From contig WJMA01000017.1 of assembly GCA_014728175.1 (NCBI GenBank), forward strand, positions 229,097 through 293,096: a stretch of DNA of 64,000 nt, given 5' to 3'. The stretch comes from Candidatus Fermentibacterota bacterium (GTDB taxonomy: Bacteria; Fermentibacterota; Fermentibacteria; Fermentibacterales; JCC-6). Of this stretch, positions 1 through 8,415 are shown in pieces. Below the pieces are notes generated by a model. It had not been told where the DNA came from. It was given only the letters and a program-made list of their open reading frames with translations, and did not search any database. The translations under genes were made by a program, and so were the position numbers. Numbering within the stretch: position 1 is the stretch's first letter; every line of letters begins with the position of its first letter.

Positions 1-65
1 TGGACGACAACCTGCGCATACCGATACTGGCGGGCATAGCCATGGAGCTCGTGGTACCCGGATAG
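1..65 (+). CDS. 3' end of an upstream gene, possibly a CTP-dependent lipid kinase/CdsA-like membrane protein
   Basis: Only the last 20 codons lie in the window, read from base 3 to the TAG at 63-65. They give DDNLRIPILAGIAMELVVPG. An Asp-Asp-Asn-Leu-x-Ile-Pro stretch followed by a Gly-containing hydrophobic end resembles the C-terminus of the dolichol-kinase/diacylglycerol-kinase (SEC59/DGK1) and phosphatidate cytidylyltransferase-like membrane family, but this is a recollection from a very short stretch. The stop codon directly abuts the miaB start at 66, so the two genes are probably co-transcribed. That a gene ends here is well supported; the family name is tentative. Confidence 0.45.
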   Translation, partial: DDNLRIPILAGIAMELVVPG

Positions 66-1379
66 ATGTCTGCTTCCCCCGGCAGCTATTTCATCGATGT
101 GTACGGATGCCAGATGAACGTCCGGGACGCCGAGCTGATCCGGGGCATACTGGAAGAGGCCGGTCTGCAGGAGACCGAGGATTCGCGGACCGCGGACGTG
201 ATCCTGCTGGTGAGTTGTGCGGTCAGGGAGCATGCGGAGACCAGGGTGCTGGGAAGGCTTACCCAGCTGGCATCTCTGAGAAAGAAGGCCGGGGGTCCAT
301 CATGCATCTGCCTGTGCGGCTGCGTGGCTCGGGAGCACGGAGACGATCTACTGGACAGATTTCCCGGGCTGGACCTGGTGGTCGGGCCCGATTGCTACAG
401 GGATCTGCCGGGCCTTATCCGTTCGGGTACCCGGGAAGCGGTCGCGCAATCACGCCGGGAGCATTACGAGAACGTGCCTTCGGTGGGAAGGGCTTTTCCC
501 AGGGCGTTCGTGACCGTGATGCGGGGCTGTGACAACTACTGCGCGTACTGCATAGTCCCGTTGGTGAGGGGAAGGGAGAGAAGCCGAAGCTTTTCGATGA
601 TCCTGGCAGAGGTGGAGGAGCTCCGTGAGAGGGGCTTCGGCGAGGTTGCGCTGCTGGGTCAGAACGTGAACTCCTACCGCTACCGGGGAACCGGATTCCC
701 CCGGCTGCTGGACTCGGTCGCGGAGCGTGCGGGAAGAATGTGGGTGAGATTCGTCACCAGCCATCCCAAGGATTTCTCCCAGAACCTGGTGGAGGTCATC
801 GCCGCAAGGCCCAACGTCTGCAACCAGGTACATCTACCCGTACAGTCGGGAAGCTCTGAGATACTGCGGAGGATGGGCAGGGGCTATACCAGGGAGGATT
901 ACCTCTCCAAGGTCCGAATGCTGCGGCGGGCCGTACCGGACGTGGTTATCTCCACGGACATGATGGCCGGCTTTCCCGGGGAGACCGAGGAGGATTTCCG
1001 TAGCAGCGTGACGTTGCTGGAGGAGGTGGCGTTCGATTACGCGTTCCTGTTCCGCTACTCGGAGCGGAAAGGCACCCGTGCCTGCGGAATGGAGAACGCC
1101 GTGCCGGAGGAGGAGAGGCTGGGGCGTCTGCACGTTCTACAGGAGGTTCAGCGAGGTATCACCCTACGCAGATCCCGCCGGCTGGTGGGCGGCCACAGGA
1201 AAGTATTGGTGACGGGAGAGGGCAAGATGCCCGGACAACGGATCGGCAGGACGGAAGGGAACCGGGTGGTGGTGCTGGAGGAACCTTCCCTGGATCCGGG
1301 CAGTTTCGCGGAGGTCAGAATAACCGGCGCCGACGGCTGGACGCACATGGGCAGCCTGGAGAGGGTCTGCGATCGCTGA
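66..1379 (+). CDS. miaB: tRNA-2-methylthio-N6-dimethylallyladenosine synthase MiaB
   Basis: Radical SAM methylthiotransferase that turns i6A-37 into ms2i6A-37 in tRNAs reading UNN codons. The 437-residue length is normal. The N-terminal UPF0004 domain has the three auxiliary-cluster cysteines (C15 in YGCQMN, C51 in VSCAVRE, and one in LCGCVARE near residue 87). The radical SAM triad CDNYCAYC is C155, C159 and C162. The family signatures LLGQNVNSY, HLPVQSGS and TDMMAGFPGET follow, and a C-terminal TRAM-like domain ends the protein. It starts at the ATG right after the upstream stop. No hydrophobic or unusual segment is seen. MiaB rather than MtaB/RimO is favoured by the VYGCQMN start and overall spacing. 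Confidence 0.95.
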   Translation: MSASPGSYFIDVYGCQMNVRDAELIRGILEEAGLQETEDSRTADVILLVSCAVREHAETRVLGRLTQLASLRKKAGGPSCICLCGCVAREHGDDLLDRFPGLDLVVGPDCYRDLPGLIRSGTREAVAQSRREHYENVPSVGRAFPRAFVTVMRGCDNYCAYCIVPLVRGRERSRSFSMILAEVEELRERGFGEVALLGQNVNSYRYRGTGFPRLLDSVAERAGRMWVRFVTSHPKDFSQNLVEVIAARPNVCNQVHLPVQSGSSEILRRMGRGYTREDYLSKVRMLRRAVPDVVISTDMMAGFPGETEEDFRSSVTLLEEVAFDYAFLFRYSERKGTRACGMENAVPEEERLGRLHVLQEVQRGITLRRSRRLVGGHRKVLVTGEGKMPGQRIGRTEGNRVVVLEEPSLDPGSFAEVRITGADGWTHMGSLERVCDR

Positions 1380-1392
1380 GTGCCTGCAATCA

Positions 1393-1409
1393 TGCCCCTC
1401 ATGGGGGCA
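1393..1409. terminator. bidirectional hairpin between miaB and xseB
   Basis: Perfect 6-bp stem TGCCCC/GGGGCA with a 5-nt loop, in the 33-bp gap between the convergent ends of miaB and xseB. There is no clear T-tract on either side, so it is a candidate only. Confidence 0.5.
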
Positions 1410-1412
1410 GGG

Positions 1413-1643
1413 CTAGTCCTCTTCCTTGCCGGCCGCGGCATCTGGCTGCAGGTCTGCCAGTACTTCCTTAACGGTCATCTCCGTGTCCCGCAGGCGTTTG
1501 CGGAGCGATTTTATCAACTCTGCCGCCCGCTTGACCTTGCTCTCCAGCTCGTCTATGGGGCAGTCACTTCTTCCTATCTGGTCGACTATCCGGGTGAGCT
1601 CCTCCATCTGATCCTCGTAACGCTCTTCGCTGTCGTCGGTCAT
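1413..1643 (-). CDS. xseB: exodeoxyribonuclease VII small subunit
   Basis: A 76-residue all-helical acidic protein of the expected XseB size. It contains the family core: EDQMEELTRIVDQI, then a Cys-Pro-Ile-Asp-Glu-Leu turn, then a second helix with KVKRAAELIKSLRKRL. It partners XseA to form exonuclease VII, which degrades single-stranded DNA from both ends into oligonucleotides in the cytoplasm. Its start overlaps the xseA stop by 4 bp, so translation is probably coupled. The C-terminal tail (PDAAAGKEED) is a low-complexity acidic end. Confidence 0.9.
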   Translation of the reverse strand: MTDDSEERYEDQMEELTRIVDQIGRSDCPIDELESKVKRAAELIKSLRKRLRDTEMTVKEVLADLQPDAAAGKEED

Positions 1644-3076
1644 TCCACCTCTCCCGCCTTCTCTTCCGATACGTTTTCTACTCTGGTGGATACGCTACCG
1701 TCGGAAACGGTTACGTCCAACCGGTCACCCTCGCCTATCCCACTGACGCTTCTGACCAGCGTGCCGTCGGAGCGGCGAACCACGGACCAGCCCAGAGCCA
1801 GCATGTCCTCCGGGCTCCTCCTGCGGACCTCCGATTCCAGCCTTTCCGTGAGAAGCCGCTGTTCGGAGATCCTCTGACGGAGAGCGCTCTCCAGCCTTTC
1901 CCCGAGGGAGTGGAGCCTTTGCCGTTCCATGTCCATCCTGCCCGCCGGAACCAGGTAAGCCAGTCGCTCCACCTCCGTGTCCACTCGTTTCTCCATCCCC
2001 CGGATCTCCCCGGCGACGGAGTCGCCCAGCCGGTGGAGCAGGCCGTCCAGACCGGCCAGGTCCGTCCTGATCCCGATCTCTGTCAGTTCCCTCAGTCTTT
2101 CCGCCGTCGCCTTCAGCGATGACGACGCCCCGGCCAACCTGGGTAGGCAGATGCTTTGCAGGAGGGACGCCAGCGACTCCACGTCGGTCAGGAATCCCCC
2201 GACATGATCGACCAGGAGGGAGGCGGCATGGGTGGGGGTCTTGGCGCAGGTGTGGGCCGCATAATCGGGAAGAGTGCTGTCTATCTCGTGTCCGATCGCG
2301 CTTACCACGGGTCGTGGGCAGGCGGCCACCGCTGTTCCTATGAGCTCATCGTTCAGCCAGTCCAAATCGGCTTGTGAGCCCCCTCCCCTGGTAAGGACCA
2401 CCACGTCCAGGGGAGGATCGATGGTGGCCAGCGCTCTCAGGGATGCCCGTACGGTATCGGCGGCGTCCCTACCCTGCATCGACGCCCAGGAGGCGAATAC
2501 CTCGAATGGGAGGTCACTCTCGTCGAGAGTCTTCAGGAAATCTTTGGCAGCGGCGGAGTCCCGGGAGGTAACCAGGCCCACCCTGAGAGGCAGAGAGGAC
2601 AGCTCCAGGGAGGGATTCTTCTCCAGCAGACCCTCCCTGCGCAGACGGTCCAGAAGCTTCCGCAGGGCCAACGCGCGCTTGCCGGTGGTCCAGGCCGGGT
2701 CAACCTTGATTACGTTGAACTGGTACCTTCCACCCCGGGCCCACAGGTCCACCCGACCCAGGACCCTTACGCTCATTCCCTCCACCGGATTGAACGAGAT
2801 TCCCTCCCGGGCGAGATCCCTTACCACCTGAGCCTTGGAGCCGGCGAACAGCGCGCAGTCTATCGATGCCTCCGGGAATCCTCCCTCCACCGAGGGATCC
2901 ACCAGCTGGAAGTACATGTGTCCCCTTCCGGTGACCCTGGGATTCCCGGAGATCTCTCCCCTGAGCCATACCGGATAGGGGAAAGCGGTTTCCAGCAGCT
3001 CTTTGACCCTTTGGTTCAAGGACAGAACGGTGTAATCGGTGCGGTGGTCAGTAGAGTTCGAGAAGGTATCCTCCAC
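1640..3076 (-). CDS. xseA: exodeoxyribonuclease VII large subunit
   Basis: Catalytic subunit of exonuclease VII, 478 residues. The N-terminal OB-fold is visible as VWLRGEISG followed by GHMYFQLVD. The catalytic region carries VGLVTSRDSAAAKDF, the hallmark TRGGGSQADLDWLNDE and SAIGHEIDSTLPDYAA with THAA following. The C-terminal half is the long coiled-coil region rich in Leu, Glu and Arg that binds XseB. The GTG start at 3076 lies inside the end of the upstream secreted-protein gene (29-bp overlap); a GGGG-containing stretch 5-10 bases before it could serve as ribosome site. The family core begins only at YTVLSLNQRV, so a slightly later start cannot be excluded. Confidence 0.93.
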   Translation of the reverse strand: MEDTFSNSTDHRTDYTVLSLNQRVKELLETAFPYPVWLRGEISGNPRVTGRGHMYFQLVDPSVEGGFPEASIDCALFAGSKAQVVRDLAREGISFNPVEGMSVRVLGRVDLWARGGRYQFNVIKVDPAWTTGKRALALRKLLDRLRREGLLEKNPSLELSSLPLRVGLVTSRDSAAAKDFLKTLDESDLPFEVFASWASMQGRDAADTVRASLRALATIDPPLDVVVLTRGGGSQADLDWLNDELIGTAVAACPRPVVSAIGHEIDSTLPDYAAHTCAKTPTHAASLLVDHVGGFLTDVESLASLLQSICLPRLAGASSSLKATAERLRELTEIGIRTDLAGLDGLLHRLGDSVAGEIRGMEKRVDTEVERLAYLVPAGRMDMERQRLHSLGERLESALRQRISEQRLLTERLESEVRRRSPEDMLALGWSVVRRSDGTLVRSVSGIGEGDRLDVTVSDGSVSTRVENVSEEKAGEVE

Positions 3077-3428
3077 CGGTTTCCCCGACGTCGTGTATAA
3101 CCAGATAGGCCGTTCCGGTGTACGGAGCGGTGAGCGTGAAGTCTTCCGGGCCTTCCCTGATCCCCTCGGCTATGGCGTGCTCTCTGGCGTAGTGGTAATC
3201 CTCGCGGTAGGGCAGGGACATGAATCGGTCGAGGTCCATCTCCCGGGATGCCACCACCAGGTCGAAGTCTTGTTCAGTACGGTCCAGATGAAGGATGACC
3301 CAGTAGTCAATGCCCTCCACCATGGAGACCGCGTATATGCAGGTGGCCCCGGGTTGGATGGTGTCCTCCGCCGAGAGCAGGGGGGAGGCGGAGGCAACGA
3401 TGCAGATCGTAGTAAGGATCGGAGCCAT
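3048..3428 (-). CDS. small secreted protein, PPC-like beta fold (unknown function)
   Basis: A 126-residue protein with an N-terminal signal peptide (hydrophobic LTTICIVASASPLLSA, then AED). The mature part, with ATCIYAVSMVEG, YWVILHLDRTEQDFDLVVAS, and TLTAPYTGTAYLVIHDVGETGGGYLLELY, has the alternating pattern of a bacterial pre-peptidase C-terminal (PPC)-like beta sandwich: 'D.DL.V......TA.Y.I.V....G.Y.L'. A GGAGG ribosome site sits 7 bases before the ATG. It probably acts outside the cytoplasm. It is upstream of and overlaps xseA, which is an odd pairing of a secreted protein with a nuclease operon. Function is not known; the PPC comparison is by eye. Confidence 0.75.
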   Translation of the reverse strand: MAPILTTICIVASASPLLSAEDTIQPGATCIYAVSMVEGIDYWVILHLDRTEQDFDLVVASREMDLDRFMSLPYREDYHYAREHAIAEGIREGPEDFTLTAPYTGTAYLVIHDVGETGGGYLLELY

Positions 3429-3941
3429 ATTACATCCTCCGGTAGGTTACGGGAGTAATCATCTGTACTGAGCCGGTCGCGGTCAAGCTCCCAAACCTCG
3501 TCGGGCGGGAAAATTCGGAGTGGATTAACCAATAATACACCATAATATGGTTAGTTAACCTTGGGAAGGAAGCGCACGAAGTTTAGTTTCCCATTCTTAA
3601 GGAGCACGAGGGTAGGTATTAAAGCATGATGTTTTAATACTATATTAAACTCGGCTATTCACAACCTCCAACAGATTATGTCCGCTTTATAGGCATTGGT
3701 TGGATTGAGCGCATCTTTGCGGTCGCCGCGTTAGATGATTCTCGGCCATGTAGGGAATGGTAATGGGGTAAAGGGCCATCCCAAGAGAAAATAAATGAGC
3801 CAACTATGCTTTCTCGGTAGTGGAAGACCGTTTTCTTTCCGGCACATTCGCGGTTCCTCTTCTTGTCAGAAGAACGTGTGGTTGCATACTTGTAGGTACC
3901 GGTGGTTATAGGATTCCCACCTCGACCGCGATGCACGGGAG
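3429..3941. other. AT-rich gene-free stretch
   Basis: About 510 bases between divergent genes. From roughly 3530 to 3900 the base composition drops clearly below the rest of the window. I see no convincing gene. It holds the promoter region of the minus-strand secreted-protein/xseAB unit (two TATTAT hexamers near 3530-3548 on the minus strand), the near-palindrome GGTTAGTTAACC at 3549-3560 and a perfect inverted repeat at 3616-3640. An 86-codon minus-strand frame at 3676-3936 has no recognisable family or codon preference. Confidence 0.6.
3616..3640. repeat. AT-rich 8-bp inverted repeat
   Basis: GTATTAAA (3616-3623) and TTTAATAC (3633-3640) are perfectly complementary with a 9-base spacer. 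It could be an operator or a small hairpin in the AT-rich stretch upstream of both flanking genes. Function unknown. Confidence 0.5.
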
Positions 3942-3947
3942 ATGGAA

Positions 3948-5522
3948 ATGACGAGAGATCTGGCGCCGGGAGACGTTGTGGCTAAGATCGATGACTCGGG
4001 AGTAATTGTTCACCTGGGAGAAGACCTGCCTGACGAAGCCGGGGCTGAGAAGGTAAGGGCCGGAACGGGCGAGGGGCGCGAGGCGTACAGAAGAGGGCTG
4101 ATTCTGGCCCTGGATCAGGCGGTAAGGAGGGCGTTTCCCACATCGCGGTTGTGGGTGGAGCATTCCATATCCCTGGGGTACAGATGCCGTCTGGAGAACG
4201 CTCCGGACCTTTCGGCCGAGGAGATAGTCAGGGTTCTTTCGGAGAACCTGAGGCGGGTGGTCAACGAGGACCTGCCCATAGAATGGGTAGAGGTTGACGG
4301 TGGCGAGGTTCCCTCCTCTTACGATGACCTCCCCCCATGGCGCGAAGGGAGAAAGCCGCTGATGCTCAACAAGCTGGGCGACAGCTGCACCTTCGCCATG
4401 GGTCCCTGCGTGCCCCGGACCCGCTGGCTGGGAACCTGGGAGTTAAGGCCCCAGCGGGATAGTTTCGTTCTCAGGTTTCCCGGGTCCGTCTCCTGGCCGG
4501 AGATAGAGCCCTGGCATCCGCGCCCCAAGTTGTCGCGGGAGTTCGACATGGAGGAAAAGCACGGGGCCAGGATGCGGGTGCGGACGGTGAGTGAGCTGAA
4601 CGCCAGGATCGAGGAGGACGGGGGCAGGGAGGTGGTGGTGATGAGCCATTTCTACCAGAACTACAAGCTGGTGGGAATGGTCAACGTGCTGGAGCGCGAC
4701 TTCCCGGACAAGAGGATAGTGATGATAGCCGGTCCCTCCTCCAGCGGTAAGACCACCGTGGCCCGCCTGCTGGGAACCTATCTTAAAGCGATGGGCTTCG
4801 GTGTGTTGACGGTGAGCATAGACGATTACTTCAAGAATCGCACGGAGACTCCGGTGGACTCCGGAGGAAAAATGGATTTCGAATGCCTGGAGGCCATTGA
4901 GACGGACCTGTTTGCCCGGGACATACGAAGGCTTCTGGCGGGGGAGGAGATTAGGATTCCCACCTTCGACTTTCCCTCCGGCACCAGGCGGGAGGGGACG
5001 GAAACGGTGAGTCTGGGAGAGAGGGATTTCCTGCTCATTGAAGGGATACACGGTCTGAACGACGAGCTGACCCCGGGCATCGACCCCTCCATCAAGTACA
5101 AGATATACGTATCCGCGCTTACCCAGCTCAACATCGATCGCCTGACCAGGATGTCCACCTCCGACAGCCGGTTGCTGCGGAGGATAGTCAGGGACAGCCC
5201 CAGGCGCGGCTACACCGCTGAGGAGACCATAGGCAACTGGCCGATGGTCAGGAGGGGGGAGAGGAAGTACATCTTCCCCTTCCAGGAGAAGGCGGACGTC
5301 ATGTTCAACTCGGCTCTTCCCTACGAGCTGCCGGTCCTGAAGAGGTACGCCCTGCCGTTGCTGGAAGAGGTGACCGTGGGATCGTCGGCCTACCACACGG
5401 CCGACCGTCTGCTGAGATTGTTGGATTGCGTCAGGACTTTGAACGAGTCGCTGGTTCCGGGTTTCAGTCTATTGAGAGAGTTCATAGGTGGATCTGCTTT
5501 CGAAGACGGGGAGGATGGATAA
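3948..5522 (+). CDS. uridine kinase-like nucleoside kinase with N-terminal ThrRS-like domains
   Basis: A 524-residue P-loop kinase of the large uridine/cytidine kinase-like family. Residues 1-190 match the TGS/threonyl-tRNA-synthetase second additional domain arrangement: VVAKIDDSGVIVHLGEDLPD, SISLGYRCRLEN and FAMGPCVPRT. The kinase domain starts near residue 255 with Walker A GPSSSGKTT (262-270), followed by TVSIDDYFKNR, DFECLEAIETDLF and FLLIEGIHGLND. It presumably phosphorylates a nucleoside, but the substrate of this fused family is not settled. An ATG at 3942 is also in frame, but the GGGAG motif lies immediately against it and is well spaced (7 bases) from the ATG at 3948. The next gene starts on its last codons. 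Confidence 0.85.
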   Translation: MTRDLAPGDVVAKIDDSGVIVHLGEDLPDEAGAEKVRAGTGEGREAYRRGLILALDQAVRRAFPTSRLWVEHSISLGYRCRLENAPDLSAEEIVRVLSENLRRVVNEDLPIEWVEVDGGEVPSSYDDLPPWREGRKPLMLNKLGDSCTFAMGPCVPRTRWLGTWELRPQRDSFVLRFPGSVSWPEIEPWHPRPKLSREFDMEEKHGARMRVRTVSELNARIEEDGGREVVVMSHFYQNYKLVGMVNVLERDFPDKRIVMIAGPSSSGKTTVARLLGTYLKAMGFGVLTVSIDDYFKNRTETPVDSGGKMDFECLEAIETDLFARDIRRLLAGEEIRIPTFDFPSGTRREGTETVSLGERDFLLIEGIHGLNDELTPGIDPSIKYKIYVSALTQLNIDRLTRMSTSDSRLLRRIVRDSPRRGYTAEETIGNWPMVRRGERKYIFPFQEKADVMFNSALPYELPVLKRYALPLLEEVTVGSSAYHTADRLLRLLDCVRTLNESLVPGFSLLREFIGGSAFEDGEDG

Positions 5523-7435
5523 TGAGTTACGTATTGCTGGTGCTGGCCCTGGTGGTTGCGCCCAGGCATCCGGTAGACAACGCCGCCTGGCGCAGGCCGC
5601 TGGTGCCCATGGGTCCGGTCGGTGGCGAGGAGCCCCTGCAGCACGATTTCGATGCCGTTCACTACGACCTGGATATAGAGGTCTTTCCGGAGCTGGAGGA
5701 GATAGAGGGCGTGACTACGGTCAGGCTGACTCCCGATGGGAGTACGATCAGCCAGATAAAGCTGGACCTGGTTCAGCTGGCGGTAGACTCGGTCTGGGAC
5801 TCATCGGGGCCGCTGTCCTACACCCAGGAGGGCGATTCCATAATCGTCGACCTGGGACAGCCTCTCAACCCGGGAGATACGACCGACGTCTACGTCTCTT
5901 ACGGGGGAACCCCCTGGAACGAAGGTCCGGGCAGGTTCGGCGGCTTCTGGTTCCAGGTCTACGTCTTCTACCAGATGGGCGTGGGGATATACACCGACCC
6001 TCCGTCCGTGGGCAGGGCGATGTTCCCCTGCTGGGACCATCCGGCGGACAAGGCGACTTTCGACTTCCATGTAACCTGCGCCGATACCCTGTACGCGGTA
6101 GCCAACGGTGATCTGGTAAGCATAGACCGCCACGACGGCAGGGCCGTCTACAACTGGGAGCTGGACCAGCCTATGTCCACCTACCTGGCGGCCATCTCGG
6201 TATCGGATTACACCGTGCTTACCGATTCCACTTACGACTGGATCAAGTACTACGTCTATCCCTGGGAGGTGGAGGACGCCAGGGGAAGCTTCGTGGACGT
6301 GGACAAGATGATGGATCAGTTCGAGAGCCACTACGGGCCCTATCCCTGGAACTGCAAGTTCAGCTACGTCGAGACCCCCAAGGGCAGCATGGAGCACACC
6401 AGCGAGGTCTATCTCATCGCCTCCTCCATAAACGGGACGACCAACTGGAACCATCTTTTCGCCCATGAGATGAGCCATATGTGGTGGGGAGACTGCGTCA
6501 CCGAGGCCGAGTGGTCCGACGTATGGCTCTCCGAGGGCTTCGCCACCTACAGCGAGGCGCTGTGGTCGGAGTACTACAGCGACTCGGCGTACACGGAGTA
6601 CATGGTGGAGAACATCATGATACCCTACCTCCGCAGCGGTGAGACCTTTCCCCTGACCGCCCCGGGCGAGCCGTCGGAGTACTGGAGCTACACCACCTAC
6701 GAGAAGGGGGCCAGCGTTCTGCACATGCTCAGGTACGTGTTGGGAGACACGAACTTCTACAACGCCCTGGCGCACTACTTCGACCACCATAGCTTCCGGA
6801 CCGCTACCACCGTTGATCTGATGGAGCACATGGAGGTGGAGTACGGGGACACCCTGGACTGGTTCTTTGACAGCTGGGCCTACGGCGAGGGATACCCGAT
6901 CTACGACTTCGACTACTCCTGGCAGCAGTCCGGCAGCGACTGGGAGCTGACGATCGGTGTCGATCAAATCCAGAGCTTCTCCACGTTCTTCACCATGCCC
7001 CTGGAGTTCCTGGTCCTGGGAACCTCCATGGAGGACTCCGTGGTGGTGATGTGGAACGACGAGTGGTCCGACACAGAGACCTTCCTGCTGCCGTACGAGC
7101 CGCAGATGGTTCTCTTCGACCCCTACTACCACATCCTATCTACGGCTCTGCTGGGAGTGGAGGACAGTCCGACCCCACCCAGTGGGGGCACCAGGCCCAT
7201 ATCCATACATCCGAATCCCACGACCAGCTGGGCGGAGATCGAGTGGACCGGGGTCGAGGACCGCAGCGGGTCGGTGCTGATCTTCGATCTCAGCGGCAGG
7301 CTGATGATGGACAAAGATCTGGTCGGAGGGAGATGTACCATCGACGTAACCTCGTTGCCCTCCGGAACCTATCTTATAGAGGCCAGGGCGGAGGGCAATC
7401 TGCGCCAGGTCCACAGGCTGGTGGTAGTCAGGTAG
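5522..7435 (+). CDS. secreted M1-family aminopeptidase with Por-like C-terminal sorting domain
   Basis: Zinc metallopeptidase, 637 residues. A short signal peptide (SYVLLVLALVVAP) precedes the M1 N-terminal beta domain. The gluzincin site is H315-E316-x2-H319 with E338 (HEMSHMWWGD ... LSEGF), and GSMEH at 288-292 takes the place of the family GxMEN substrate loop, with His instead of Asn. The last 80 residues begin with RPISIHPNPTTSWAEIEW and include a GSVLIFDLSGRLM strand pair and PSGTYLIEA, the layout of a type A type-IX-secretion C-terminal domain. The protein is therefore expected on the surface or outside. The start at 5522 overlaps the kinase stop and matches a signal peptide; the reading frame extends upstream to 5426, but that part has no signal. 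Confidence 0.9.
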   Translation: MSYVLLVLALVVAPRHPVDNAAWRRPLVPMGPVGGEEPLQHDFDAVHYDLDIEVFPELEEIEGVTTVRLTPDGSTISQIKLDLVQLAVDSVWDSSGPLSYTQEGDSIIVDLGQPLNPGDTTDVYVSYGGTPWNEGPGRFGGFWFQVYVFYQMGVGIYTDPPSVGRAMFPCWDHPADKATFDFHVTCADTLYAVANGDLVSIDRHDGRAVYNWELDQPMSTYLAAISVSDYTVLTDSTYDWIKYYVYPWEVEDARGSFVDVDKMMDQFESHYGPYPWNCKFSYVETPKGSMEHTSEVYLIASSINGTTNWNHLFAHEMSHMWWGDCVTEAEWSDVWLSEGFATYSEALWSEYYSDSAYTEYMVENIMIPYLRSGETFPLTAPGEPSEYWSYTTYEKGASVLHMLRYVLGDTNFYNALAHYFDHHSFRTATTVDLMEHMEVEYGDTLDWFFDSWAYGEGYPIYDFDYSWQQSGSDWELTIGVDQIQSFSTFFTMPLEFLVLGTSMEDSVVVMWNDEWSDTETFLLPYEPQMVLFDPYYHILSTALLGVEDSPTPPSGGTRPISIHPNPTTSWAEIEWTGVEDRSGSVLIFDLSGRLMMDKDLVGGRCTIDVTSLPSGTYLIEARAEGNLRQVHRLVVVR

Positions 7436-7437
7436 CC

Positions 7438-8415
7438 TCAGTCGGCGGGGAGTAGCCCCAGCAGGGAAGCCACCCGGCCGAAGACTGCGTCTGGACGCTC
7501 CACGACTGCGGCTCCAGCCTCCTCCAGGAGCCGTCTCTTGGCGGAGTACGTGTCCGCCTCGGCCCGGACTATGGCCCCCGCGTGGCTCTGGGCCACGCCG
7601 GACTTGGTGAACTTCCCGCCCAGGAAGACCACCACCGGTTTGGTTATCTCACCGGCCGCGACCGCCCCGGCCAGGTCGTTCTCCTGCCTGGTCCCGGTCT
7701 CTCCGTAGACCGCGATTACCCTGGTCCTGGTGTCCGCCTGGAAGGCCCTGGCGGCATCCAGCATGGATACGCCGGGAACCGGATCACCGCCTATGCAGAC
7801 CACCGCGGAGACCCCCGGAGGCTGCTCGCCCCAGACCGGTCCGTAGGTACCGTCGGGCCGGGGAGCTGGCAGGTGGGGGCGACAATGGAACGCGCCCAGA
7901 AGCTGGGAGAGGCCGCCGGAGCGGGAGATGACCCCTATGCAACCGGGCTGGTAGCTCTTTCGGGCCCAGCTGGTCCTTCCGCCCAGCATTCCGAAGAGGT
8001 AGCCCGAGGTGTCTACCATACCTACCGTATTGGGCCCCAAAAATTTGGCCTGGTGAGGCCGGGCCCTTTCCGCAACGACTATAGCATCGTGGGTGGGCAC
8101 GCCGTCGGCCGTGACGACCAGGAACTTGATACCGGCCTCCAAGGCCTCCGATGCGGCGGAGAGAACCGCCCGCGCCGGGACGAAAAGAACCGCGGCGTTA
8201 AGGTCCGGGAAACGTTCCAGGGCCTCCGCCGCGTTGTCGAACACCGGAGTTCCATCCACCTCCTGGCCGCCCTTGCCGGGGGTACAACCCGCCAGGATCC
8301 TGGTACCGAAGCCGGTCATCAACCGGGAGCTTCTTCTTCCCTGCCGCCCGGTCATGCCGAACACCAGGACCCGGGGCTCGGATATTCCGCACAGATGCTC
8401 CAGCAGACCGCTCAT
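7438..8415 (-). CDS. succinyl-CoA synthetase alpha subunit-like acyl-CoA synthetase (NDP-forming)
   Basis: A 325-residue SucD-like protein. It has a CoA-binding Rossmann domain (VLVFGMTGRQGRRSSRLM, then GCTPGKGGQEVDGTPVF), GPNTVGMV, the IGVISRSGGLSQLLG stretch and the CIGGDPVPGVSMLDAA stretch. The phosphohistidine loop QSHAGAIV has its His at 278. It differs from canonical SucD in a roughly 20-residue Pro-rich insertion after LSQLLGAFH and in GETGT instead of GEIGG. With the beta-like partner upstream it should interconvert an acyl-CoA plus ADP and phosphate with the free acid, CoA and ATP; the acyl group is unknown. The start at 8415 is chosen because its ATG overlaps the beta-subunit TGA as ATGA; an in-frame ATG at 8430 is less likely. 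Confidence 0.82.
   Translation of the reverse strand: MSGLLEHLCGISEPRVLVFGMTGRQGRRSSRLMTGFGTRILAGCTPGKGGQEVDGTPVFDNAAEALERFPDLNAAVLFVPARAVLSAASEALEAGIKFLVVTADGVPTHDAIVVAERARPHQAKFLGPNTVGMVDTSGYLFGMLGGRTSWARKSYQPGCIGVISRSGGLSQLLGAFHCRPHLPAPRPDGTYGPVWGEQPPGVSAVVCIGGDPVPGVSMLDAARAFQADTRTRVIAVYGETGTRQENDLAGAVAAGEITKPVVVFLGGKFTKSGVAQSHAGAIVRAEADTYSAKRRLLEEAGAAVVERPDAVFGRVASLLGLLPAD

Noticed and set aside
3676..3936. 86-codon minus-strand reading frame in the AT-rich stretch
   Set aside because: No family match, no hydrophobic or domain pattern, no ribosome site of note, and codon use unlike the neighbours.
5801..7132. Long antisense frame opposite the M1 peptidase
   Set aside because: High-GC antisense artefact: the plus-strand peptidase has full motifs; the antisense product is Val/Gly/His-rich with no domain.
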